The translations under genes and the position numbers were made by a program. From NCBI GenBank assembly GCA_018398585.1, contig JAGTTD010000001.1, forward strand, positions 29,705,438-29,769,437: 64,000 bases of DNA, written 5' to 3'. This document shows, one piece after another, positions 56,501 through 64,000 of the stretch. The stretch is from Simmondsia chinensis. Taxonomy: Eukaryota > Streptophyta > Magnoliopsida > Caryophyllales > Simmondsiaceae. Under the pieces are notes generated by a model, which was given only the letters and a program-made list of their open reading frames with translations, was not told the origin of the DNA and did no database searches. The stretch's first letter is position 1. Every line of letters begins with the position of its first letter.

Positions 56501-59500
56501 ACCAAATGGCATCCTACGGTAGGAAAATGTGCCAAAGGGGCATGTAAAAGTCGTTTTTTCCTGATCCTTTGGGTAGACTGCTCCCTGGTTATATTCTGAA
56601 TATCCATCAAGAAAACAGTAAAAGCTCTGACCAGCTAGCCTCTCTAAAATCTGGTCAATAAATGGTAGAGGAAAATGGTTTTTCCTAGTGGTAGAGTTAA
56701 GCTTCCTAAAGTCAATACACACTCTCCAGCCCGTGGTTTCTCTAGTAGGCACTAACTCTCCATCACTACTCGTGACCACAGTAACGCCCGGCTTCTTTGA
56801 GACTACCTGAATAGGGCTAACCCACCTACTATCAGAAATTGGGTAAATGATACCCGCATCAAGCAATTTCACAATCTCTTTCTTTACCACTTCCTTCATG
56901 TTAGAGTTTAACCTCCTTTGCATCTCTCTAGTGGGTCTTGCACTCTCATCAAGAAAAATCCTATGCATGCAAATGGAAGGGTCTATACCCTTCAAATCAG
57001 CCACATACCACCCAATGGCACTCTTATGATCACTAAGCACTATCATCAATGCATCCTCCTGTTCCCTAGAAAACTGAGAAGAGATAATCACAGGTAAAGT
57101 CTCGTCGGGTCCCAAGAAAGCATACGTAAGAGTAGATGGCAGCGACTTAAGTTCAAGTTTGGGTGGTGAAACTATGGAAGGCAAGGCAGGGGAATCCGAA
57201 AGAGTAGGTAAGGCTCCTACTTTTGACAACCAATGACAAGTCTCTAAGGGGGCACACAACTCAAGCAAATCATTCATCTCTCTAATGTGATTTTCAATCT
57301 CAAAATCATCAGAACAATCGTATACTAGTGCTTGCTCAAGGGAATCACTAACTAGGATAGAGGGGAGTGTTTGGTCAACCAAATCATCAATAACATCCAC
57401 CCAGAAACACTCCAACTCATCCTCACTAGTGGGTGACAACGAAGCCTTAAAAATGTTCAACCTAATAGTCGTGTTTGCAAAACTAACGTGCGTTACCCCA
57501 GATCTACAATTAATGGTAGCATTGGCCGTCGCTAAGAAAGGCCGACCTAAAATGACATGGACATGGTTTTTCGAATGACTAGAAGGTTCCATATCAAGCA
57601 TGAGGAAATCAGCGAGAAACAAGGCTCTGTCTACTCTCACTAACACGTCAATCAGCTCACCACGGGGGATCCTAGTTGATTTATCTGCTAACTGCAAGGT
57701 CATCGTGGTGGGTTGCAACTCTCCCAGGCCCAACTTCTCATAAATCGAGTAAGGAATGATGTTGACACTCACCCCTAAGTCCAGTAAAGCTTTATCGATC
57801 GGGTAGTCTCCAAGTGAACAAGAGATGGTGGGGACACCATGGTCTTTGTACTTAACTGGAGTGTCACACTTCACAATAGAGCTCACTTGCTTGGCTAAAA
57901 ATACTTTTTTAGGCAGATGTGCTCTAGATCGCCTCTTTTGGTTCAGAAGGTCCTTAATAAACTTCGCATAGGTCGGGATCTGTTTAATTGCATCAAGAAG
58001 GGGAATGTTTATCTTTACTTGCCTAAAAGTCTCTAAAATGTCTTCCCACCTCTTGTCCTTCCATTTGGATGTGGTGCAACTAAAGCTTGGGGAAGGGGCA
58101 CTCTAGGTACATATGAGGAAGGAAGATCAGAGGTCTTAGGAGTGAGAGAAGGGTGCATGACCTCATCGGTCTCCTTCTCTCTTTCCTCGCTCTTTTCTTC
58201 TCCCTCGACACTTATGGGTACTTCACTCTCAGCACTCACCCCATCGTTAACCTCCTTCCCACTTCTTAACATTGTAATAGACTTTGCTTGTTCTTGATGG
58301 GGAGGATAATTGTCTTGCCTCACACAGTTCCTAGGGTTCTCTACGGTTTGGGTAGGGAGTCTTCCCTCATCTCTCCTACTCAAAGTGTTAGCTAGTTGTC
58401 CTATTTGGGTTTCTAGTTTTGAGATCGATTGTGTATGGGAGTGGAGGAGTTGGGAATTAGCTTCCAAACCTTTCAGCGCACTCAAAACCTTCTCTTCGAA
58501 ATTCGAATTGGAGCTCAAATTAGAAGGTTGAGAGTAGTTTGAAGCATACCCTTGCGGTTGAAAACCGAGAGGTCGTGGCACACCAGATTGTTGAGGTCGT
58601 GGATTCTGTTGCTGTGGCACGAATTGTCCTTCTTGTCCTTGCCTCCAGGAGAAGTTTGGATGGTTTCTCTAGCCCGGATTGTATGTGTTCGAGTACAAAT
58701 CATTCCTCGAGAATCCTTGGGCTGCATTAACTTGTTCCTCCGACCACTCGACAAAAGGTGAAGCAGAGGGGCAATCTTGTGTAGAATGAGAGACACTAGA
58801 GCATGAAGAACAGACACTATGCATGTTTTGAACATTAGACACATTAGGCATAGTAGAGGGAGTCAATGTCATCTTAAATAAGGAAGTCAATTGTTCCACA
58901 GAAGAGGCAAGAGAGTCTACTTTCTTACTAAGATGGAAGTGTGAACAATTTCATGTACTTCTCCTCTATTTAACCTAGCAGCATGTAAAGGTGCATGTGC
59001 GGCATCCTGTTGTGAGTTCTCATTCAAATGTTCAAACAATTCCCCGCTTCATCCTCATTCTTCCTAAGGAAGTGACCACTGCATGAGGCATCAACAGTTT
59101 GTTGACCCTTTTCATTTAACCCATAATAGAAATTTGAACTAGTTGCCATTTAGGGATAGCATGATGTGGACAAGCTCGTAAGAGTTCCCTAAACCTATCC
59201 CAACTCTCGTGAAACTCCTCAGTAGGGAGTTGGGCGAAGGTGTTAATGGCTCTCCTAGCAGTGTTGGTCTTACTAATGGGATAGAATTTCTTAAGAAATT
59301 CTTGTTGCATTTGAGTCCAAGTACTAATCGTCCCACTAGGTAAGGTGCCTAACCAATACTTAGCCTTGTCCTTCAAAGAGAAAGGAAAAAGGCGAAGTAA
59401 GATGGCGTCATCACTAATGTTAGGAATCCTGAAGGTTGAACAAACCTCCATGAAACTGTCCAAGTGTGTGTACGGGTTCTCATTACCTAGGCCGTGGAAT

Positions 59501-62500
59501 GAAGGAAGCATTTGTATGGTATGTGGCTTAAGCTCGAACTGATGGGCTACTAGTGTCAATCTAATGCATGAAGGTGAGGTGTATGCGGTGGGAGTAAAAT
59601 ACTCCATAAGTGGATGTGGTTGTTGTTCGTCAGTCATTGCGGTTTGTGCTCGGTGTTGGGCTTTAAAGTCTCTTAAGGTCCTTTCAATTCCAGGGTCGAA
59701 TCTAGTAAGGTCAAAAGACAAAGAGCGGCGACCGTGCATGAATAAACAACCATGGGAAGCAAGTCAAACTCAAACTAAAACTAACAAAAAAAATAATAAT
59801 AATAAACTATCCTAAAATCTACCTATGCACGAAAATCACAAGATGAATAATGCTTTAAAAATAAATAAATAAAATAAATAAGTAAATAAATAACCTTTTA
59901 AAGAAAAGTAAAGAAAATATTTTTTATTTTTTTTTAAAGAAAGAGACAATAACAATTAAAAAAAATCAAAGAAAATTAAAAACCAAAGAAAATCACGAAC
60001 GTTGCCTAGTCCCCGGCAACAGCGTCAAAATCTTGATGTGTTTTTCGACGTCTATCAAAATTTAATATAAAACCCTATCTATTAAACACATTTAAATTGA
60101 AGTGTAGGGCGAGAAGGTGTCGAACCACAGGGACTAAGACTACGTGAAATTATTGTATGACCTAAATTGATTTGAATAAGATTGAGAGGTTTTCGTGTTA
60201 ATTAATCTAGAAAACAACAACTAAACTAAAATAATCTACTTCTAATCGGAAAAGTGTATTAAATTGGAATCTAGGATTTCGAATCCATCATTAGTCAATT
60301 ATTTTTGCGTTAACTCTTAACTTGGGCTTATTAATTGTCACATGGATAGTGGTTTAGGCTACAAGCTTCAACCTACTAAGGTGATGTTGTTAATATCACG
60401 TATTGACCCTATCTAACTAAAGCATAAGGAAAAGAGGCTCAACCTAATGTATTATTAATTATTACGTATTGACCTTATCTAACTAAAGTATAGGGAAGAT
60501 AGGCTTTAATTAACAATTCGATTAATACTATTACTTGATTAATTAATCCTAAGGCTACAAGCACAAAGAATTAATTTATAAATATCAATCTCTACAATTA
60601 AAGGTTACAAACTCAATAATCATATTAATTGAATAAACAATTAAAGCACAATACTTCACAATATTTCTCACAATTAAGTAATTCATATAACAAACAAATT
60701 ATCCCGAAATTAAAAGTAATACAAAAGTAAAAAAGCTAAGACTCCATCTAACCCCAGAGAACAAGTTAGCTCTCCATCAAGGATGACCCGGTGAAGGAGG
60801 TGATGTATGAACTCATGTTGATCTCCATGCTAATTTCGCTCTCGTTCCAATTTAACGAAAAAAATAAAATAAAGAGGGGGAGAGAGAGAGCTGCGAAGAG
60901 AGAGAGGAGAATTGCTGCTGAAATTTTCAGAACCCCAAACAAACAGAGTCTGCGAAAATGTCCCCGAAAACTCCCAAAACGAATGAATTTATACACGATG
61001 CTGTGAGAACGTAACCCTACATGTTGGAGTTGGACCTGGTGTCGGTGACTGACGGGCTGAGAACGGAGTTGGGCCTGGTGTCGGTGACTGACGGGCTGAG
61101 AACGGAGTTGGGTTGAACAGGGGTGTTGGTGGGCTGGACAGGGGCTGTTACACCTGCGTTTGGGCTGGAATTTCCGTGGGCTGGGCTGAGAAGATGGGCT
61201 GGAGGATGACGGTGAGGAGCTGTTGCGTTCGGTTGAGCATGAGTTGGGCTTGCATTGTACGATCCCGTCCCGATCTCCGATTGACTTGATTTTAATTACT
61301 TAGGCATCGATTTGTCTTATTTGCACCAGATTTGACAATTTCCCGGATTTTAATCTTCAAACCTATAAACATTAAAATTGTCAAATTGAGTGTAAAACTA
61401 TAATTAAACAGGTGCAAAATAATTAAAATATCGATTAAAAGATGCGTAAGTATGAAACGCTTCAGATGTCTAGGAGGGCTTTGCCCTCATCATTCCTGGT
61501 ACCAAACCCAAACCCTCCATGGTATGATGCGTAGCCATCCGTGATCGTGCCAACATGCCCATTGAAATCCCCACCTATCACCATTTGTTTACTCTGGGTA
61601 TGCCTTGCATTGTTATGTTTAAGTCCTCCCAAAATCTAGCCTTATCGCGCTCAGTTTGTCCAGCTTGAGGTGCATAGGCACTTATTACGTTCAATACCTC
61701 TCCATCTAAGACCAACTTGATACCCGTGATCCTATCGCCAATCCTGGACACTCAGACTACTTTATCCTTAAGGTCTTTATCCACGATGATGCCAACTCTA
61801 TTCCTATCTCTGACCTTACCCGCATACTACAACTTATATCCTAACACATCTCTGGCTTTCATACCAACCCATTTATTCGCTTGTAAGCACAGGATGTTAA
61901 TCTTTCTCTTCATCATCATTTGGGCCATTTCGAAACTCTTCTTTGTTAATGTTCCCACATTTAATGTCCCAAATCGTAGGTTTTCCACCGCCTGTTGCCT
62001 CTCCCTCCCCCTTCCCAACCCCTTTGAAGATGGCCTCATGTTCTGAGTTCGATAACTAGTAGTGTTCATGCACTAACTGTCACAAGCATATCACAAAAGC
62101 ACAACAATGAATTGCAATCAATAACAATTGAAATCAACTACATTACAAGTAGTTCAAAAGTAGGAAGGAGCAATCAAAATAATACCCAACCGTGGGACCT
62201 CAACGTAGAATCACGGAGAGGAGAGATCTTACCTGAGAGAGCTTGAAAACAAAGGAGAGATCTAACCTGGAGATGGTGCCTAGTCGAGAATCTGAGCTGG
62301 CTATTACTTACATGGTGCTGGCTGGTAGCGATTTATGGCTTGTGGTTGTGGTTGTAGTTGTGCGTTGTGATGGTGGGTTAAGGTTAGTGTTTGGGTTAGC
62401 CTTTGGGTGGGTTAGGGTTAAGGTTGGCTGGGTTGTAAGTTAGGGTTTTGGGATCAGATTCGAAGTGGGTGGTGGTGTTGGCGGTTCAGTGGTGTTAGGG

Positions 62501-63416
62501 GTGGTTTGAGGTGGTCACTGGGCTAGGCTAGGGCAGTTCGCGGTTGGTTCGAGGTGGTCAAGGCTGGTTCCAAGGGGAGAGAGAGATACTGGGGTTAGGG
62601 TTGTGGTTCGAGATAGTTAGGGGTGATTTGAGGGGTGGTCACTAGGCTCAGCTAGGGTGGTTCGAGGTGGTCACGGGGAAAGTCAGAGAAGAAATGGGTT
62701 TTGCCCGCCGGGGGGGGGGGGGGGGGGGGGGGGATGAGAGAGAATAGGGTTAGGGTTGGGGTTGCAGACTGGTGGCGCTGTAGCCGGCATTGGGGTGGTG
62801 CCGGCGTTGGTGCCTCGATGGCGTCACCGAGGGTGCTGACGTGATGGGGGTGGCCACGAGACCTTAGAGCTGAGAGAGAGAGAGTGATGTCAAAGAGACA
62901 CAGAGTGATGTCAGAGTGAGAAGATGAAATACCTAAGAACCCCTAAAGTCAAGACAATTCTGTTGTCCCTCAGGAAAAGTATTGGATATTGGTCGTCAGG
63001 TAGAGAACAATTCTTTCATATCACATCCAAGATTACTATAATCGTAGAATCCAAGAAACTTCCGTTAAAATGCAGAATCTGAAGATGTGAACATCGAGCA
63101 GAGAATTTTAATTATACAATCTTGAAGATCCACAAAAAAGGTGAAATCTGCTGAAGTGAAATTCTTCACCAAATGGCCAACCATCCTTAACCATTAACAG
63201 TTGAAGAAAATGAGAGCCGACATACGAAAATGAAATTCAGGGAATTGCTCGAGTTAGATTACTAGTATATTCTATTTTGTTCTCGAATTGAAAACTCTTA
63301 AGTAAATATTAGTCAACTAACTTTTGTTTTCTTTGGGTATACAGATACTTGCAGCGGAACTACTTGAGTGGCTGGATTCCTATTGAATTGGGAAACCTTA
63401 CAGCACTCCAAAATCT
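40131..63416 (+). CDS. FEI: FEI-like leucine-rich-repeat receptor kinase, 5' part (spliced, partial)
   Basis: Coding exons are 40131-40227, 40608-40743, 42015-42086, 42170-42241 and 63345-63416, continuing beyond the window. Splice phases agree: GAT G|GT GAG joins exons 1-2, and each later junction is in phase 2 within a Leu codon, with GT donors and AG acceptors. The product starts with a signal peptide (hydrophobic [16 protein letters not shown]) then [11 protein letters not shown]. The N-terminal LRR cap reads [17 protein letters not shown], a phrase diagnostic of FEI1/FEI2. Three 24-residue LRRs follow, with [37 protein letters not shown] and [20 protein letters not shown] kinases act at the plasma membrane in cell-wall signalling. 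The transmembrane and kinase parts lie outside the window. Which FEI member this is cannot be decided. Confidence 0.88.
40608..40743 (+). CDS. FEI: Exon 2 of FEI-like gene: LRR N-terminal cap
   Basis: 136 bp, after acceptor TCATTTGCAG and before donor GTAAGTCC. Encodes GEALLSFR through the paired-Cys cap ([10 protein letters not shown]) to KRVIYL. Confidence 0.92.
42015..42086 (+). CDS. FEI: Exon 3 of FEI-like gene: LRR
   Basis: Exactly 72 bp (one 24-residue LRR), acceptor CCCTTAG, donor GTATGT. Confidence 0.88.
42170..42241 (+). CDS. FEI: Exon 4 of FEI-like gene: LRR
   Basis: Exactly 72 bp, acceptor TTTGTAG, donor GTAAGTGC. Separated from exon 3 by an 83-bp intron. Confidence 0.9.
42775..42960 (+). 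pseudogene. L1-type LINE relic (zf-RVT region)
   Basis: Two frames joined by a shift read [11 protein letters not shown] and [19 protein letters not shown] then [12 protein letters not shown], the pattern of the C-terminal zf-RVT region of plant L1 elements. The rest of the element is not recognisable. Confidence 0.5.
42961..45144. other. Intron DNA, no gene
   Basis: No coding exon recognised. A 20-nt poly(A) at about 44717-44736 may be an old retroposon tail. Some stretches near 43170-43240 read like further LINE relics. Confidence 0.4.
45494..45627 (+). mobile_element. RTE 3'-tail insertion (5'-truncated RTE or SINE)
   Basis: 134 bp: CTCGGAAACAAC, then CACCCTGAAGGGGTAAGGCT, GTGTACATC and a terminal GGCATTAAGCTTG, matching the last about 120 bp of RTE copy 1. 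It is flanked by the perfect 13-bp duplication ATGTTTAGAGTAT (45481-45493 and 45628-45640). Confidence 0.85.
46182..46564. mobile_element. MITE with long terminal inverted repeats
   Basis: 383 bp. Ends AGGGTTATGTACAT... and ...ATGTACATAGCCCT; the inverted similarity runs about 54 bp (AAAGGTYCYTRTACTTT). Flanked by GAATTT (46176-46181 and 46565-46570), a target duplication of at least 6 bp; 9 bp with one indel is possible, which would suit a Mutator-type element. No coding capacity. Confidence 0.75.
46801..47796. other. Intron DNA, no gene
   Basis: AT-rich, no recognisable feature. Confidence 0.4.
47815..47984 (-). mobile_element. SINE-like insertion: 5S-rRNA-like head joined to RTE tail
   Basis: 170 bp, flanked by GGAGCACTTACACTATTA (47797-47814) and GGAGCACTTACATTATTA (47985-48002), an 18-bp duplication with one mismatch. 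On the minus strand 47972-47946 reads GGATGGGTGATCTCC then TGGGAAGTCCTC, which is the 3' part of plant 5S rRNA (internal control region) with one C-to-T change. After GTCCTC it continues ACTTCTCAGGTTGG, CGGAAACAACCTC and AGCACCCTGAAGGGGG to GGGCACTGGG, matching the last 120 bp of RTE copy 1. The 5S part is short, so the copy is 5'-truncated. Confidence 0.8.
48003..48985. other. Intron DNA, no gene
   Basis: No coding exon or element recognised. Confidence 0.4.
49357..51526 (-). pseudogene. RTE copy 2: endonuclease C-terminus, RT and C-terminal tail
   Basis: Recognisable blocks: [12 protein letters not shown] (50630), [19 protein letters not shown] (50460), [12 protein letters not shown] (50355), [20 protein letters not shown] (50070) and [12 protein letters not shown] (about 49975). 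In the last block the catalytic FADD has become FANN, so both metal-binding Asp are lost. Then [13 protein letters not shown] (49880) and [14 protein letters not shown] (49520). Many frameshifts. Downstream in minus sense the 3' UTR runs to 48999. Confidence 0.85.
51532..52925 (-). repeat. 3' LTR of element E
   Basis: 1394 bp. TATA-type TGTATAAATTC readable on the minus strand near 52480-52490. It has one copy of the 39-bp segment that is duplicated in the 5' LTR. Confidence 0.92.
52926..54247 (-). other. Non-coding region between pol and 3' LTR of element E
   Basis: AT-rich, with a 27-nt poly(T) in plus sense (about 53519-53545) inside a pyrimidine-rich stretch (53400-53545) and a short C-rich purine-tract complement at 52926-52945. 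No env-like domain. Confidence 0.6.
54248..57886 (-). pseudogene. pol of element E: protease, RT, RNase H, integrase
   Basis: Protease: [20 protein letters not shown] (about 57785) and [17 protein letters not shown], the Athila form. [43 protein letters not shown] and VFMDDFSVF, with the catalytic Asp pair intact. RNase [22 protein letters not shown] and [12 protein letters not shown]. Integrase: HHCC zinc finger (about 55420-55215, interrupted), then [19 protein letters not shown] and [16 protein letters not shown], giving D, D and E. Breaks: TAG near 56313 plus a frameshift before [11 protein letters not shown] at 55936-55938, and a 1-base deletion near 55340. Only these few lesions separate it from an open pol. 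Confidence 0.92.
58033..59739 (-). pseudogene. gag of element E
   Basis: Start at 59739 ([16 protein letters not shown]). Capsid-like block: [37 protein letters not shown] and [10 protein letters not shown] (59560-59280), typical of Athila gag. A frameshift near 59120 leads to a second part with zinc knuckle [14 protein letters not shown] (about 58815-58775, CX2CX4HX4C). A Gln/Pro/Ser-rich spacer with a coiled-coil [15 protein letters not shown] (about 58410) links to the protease. Another frame change lies near 58650. Confidence 0.88.
60034..61464 (-). repeat. 5' LTR of element E
   Basis: 1431 bp, differing from the 3' LTR by a few percent of sites and by a tandem duplication of about 39 bp (61021-61110, unit starting GGCCTGGTGTCGGTGACTGA) that explains the length difference. 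Confidence 0.92.
61470..62069 (-). pseudogene. RTE copy 2 endonuclease, N-terminal part
   Basis: Reads [36 protein letters not shown] and ARDVLGYKL (62000-61835). The catalytic QETKW is changed to QANKW. It continues with stops to the GATGT border and resumes at 51526 on the other side of element E. Confidence 0.85.
62070..62928 (-). other. RTE copy 2 5' UTR with G24 tract
   Basis: Plus-strand G-rich: GGGTTAGGGTTA-like runs (62390-62450) and 24 consecutive G at 62710-62733, preceded by GCCCGCC. Similar in layout to 38218-39150. Confidence 0.7.
62942..63344 (+). other. Distal end of intron 4
   Basis: No element or exon seen before the TATACAG acceptor. Confidence 0.4.
63345..63416 (+). CDS. 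FEI: Exon 5 of FEI-like gene: LRR
   Basis: Exactly 72 bp, acceptor TATACAG, donor GTAAGTCG. Encodes the repeat with [19 protein letters not shown]. Confidence 0.88.
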
Positions 63417-64000
63417 GTAAGTCGTTTTATCAGTATTTTTTGGCTGCTAAGTGTATTTTACATTTTGGTGCTGGATAAGACTAGCCTCTTTTAGTTTTAT
63501 CATGACATCGTTCATACCTTGTCTTGTACTTTGTGGAAGTTGTTTGTTAACAGTGTCTTCAATCCTTTGTCATTGGTTCAACTCTTGGTGCTTTGTTACC
63601 TGAAAAATTGGCCTTAGTAATCATGATGGATGAGAATCAATGAAAAAGTAAGATTAGAATCATGAACACAAAAGTCGAATTCTATAAGGAAAAAAAAAAT
63701 TTCTATAAGAAAAATAATGTATGAATTTCCGGTCAGTATTCTGTTAAGCTGTCATCTACTACTATCCAACTAAATAGATGAGTAGATTAATGGTTTCTGA
63801 TAGTTATGATCATTGGCCTGTGTTAGTTCTTATTAGGAAAATATTAGCCCATGAAATGGTGATAGAGATTGTCTATTGAGAACCCTAATTCCAGCATTGA
63901 AACTTAATTCAACAGCTCAACATGTCACGATCCTTGACCGTGACCTTGTACCCAACAACCCATTTTTTTCTTTTATTATTTTTTGTATCGAATATGTAGG
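63417..64000 (+). other. Intron 5 of FEI-like gene
   Basis: No exon recognised. The window ends in TTTTTGTATCGAATATGTAGG, a plausible acceptor; the last G would complete the Leu codon in the expected phase, so exon 6 may begin at 64000. Confidence 0.45.

Larger units (their letters stand above)
51532..61464 (-). mobile_element. Athila-type Ty3/Gypsy element E
   Basis: LTRs 51532-52925 (3') and 60034-61464 (5') have TGATG...CATCA ends and are flanked by perfect GATGT duplications (51527-51531 and 61465-61469). The primer site on the minus strand reads TTTTGACGCTGTTGCCGGGG (about 60008-60030), as in Athila/Tat elements. The purine tract AGGTGTGGGGGTGT precedes the 3' LTR. Gag and pol are readable with few breaks, so this is the youngest-looking large element. 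Only 1.3 kb separates pol from the 3' LTR, with no env-like frame. It inserted in the endonuclease of RTE copy 2. Confidence 0.95.
48999..62928 (-). mobile_element. RTE-clade LINE copy 2, split by an Athila-type element
   Basis: Flanked by the perfect 13-bp duplication ATACCTAAGAACC (48986-48998 and 62929-62941). Without the inserted element (51532-61464 and its 5-bp duplication) it is about 4.0 kb, close to copy 1. It has the same order: G-rich-on-plus 5' UTR, endonuclease, RT, CAA/TTG-rich 3' end. Its 3' UTR lacks most of the 120-bp tail present in copy 1, apparently by deletion. Confidence 0.9.
42242..63344 (+). other. 21.1-kb intron 4 of FEI-like gene, filled with transposons
   Basis: Donor GTAAGTGC at 42242 and acceptor TATACAG ending at 63344 join two 72-bp LRR exons in the same phase. 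The other introns in view are 380, 1271 and 83 bp. The extra length is mostly RTE copy 2 with its nested Athila-type element (13.9 kb), plus a fold-back repeat, MITE, RTE tail and SINE. Confidence 0.85.

Overview
This is eukaryotic, very probably eudicot, nuclear DNA. Three things point to a plant: plant-type LTR retrotransposons with tRNA-Met-like primer sites, plant L1 and RTE LINEs, and one spliced host gene whose exons match the FEI family of leucine-rich-repeat receptor kinases. The species cannot be told from the sequence. No prokaryotic features, tRNA genes or CRISPR arrays were seen. Nearly every long open frame belongs to a decayed retroelement.

Left part (1-7354): a fragment with a retroviral-type protease is fused to the 3' end and LTR of a Ty3/Gypsy element. 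Next comes a minus-strand Ty1/Copia remnant (gag zinc knuckle, leader, PBS, long LTR), then an LTR fragment in minus orientation. The Copia leader and LTR hold a striking series of short hairpins with 3-nt loops, whose stems differ from copy to copy but stay paired.

Nest (7355-31271): a plus-strand element rich in tandem repeats (D) has a chromovirus (A, 7713-24981) inserted in its 5' LTR. A carries an L1 LINE in its primer-binding site, a 1.06-kb TRIM in the LINE's 3' target duplication, and a minus-strand non-autonomous LTR element (B, 11794-20685) that splits its gag. B in turn contains another non-autonomous element (C, 12581-16838). B, C and the solo LTR have perfect 5-bp target duplications; A, D and the TRIM have imperfect or 4-bp ones. 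B and C share an unrecognised coding segment that sits, in C, where pol should be. The remainder of D holds at least six unrelated tandem-repeat arrays, a solo LTR and a LINE 3' end.

Host gene (40131 to beyond 64000, plus strand): five coding exons of a FEI-like receptor kinase (signal peptide, LRR N-cap, three 72-bp LRR exons) are recognisable, all joined in matching phase. A possible 5'UTR exon lies at 31641-31909, with a full-length RTE LINE (35078-39150, 13-bp target duplication) before the first coding exon. The intron between exons 4 and 5 is 21,103 bp. It contains a fold-back repeat, a MITE, an RTE tail, a short SINE-like insertion joining a 5S-rRNA-like head to an RTE tail, and a second RTE LINE (48999-62928) with an Athila-type element (51532-61464) inserted in it.
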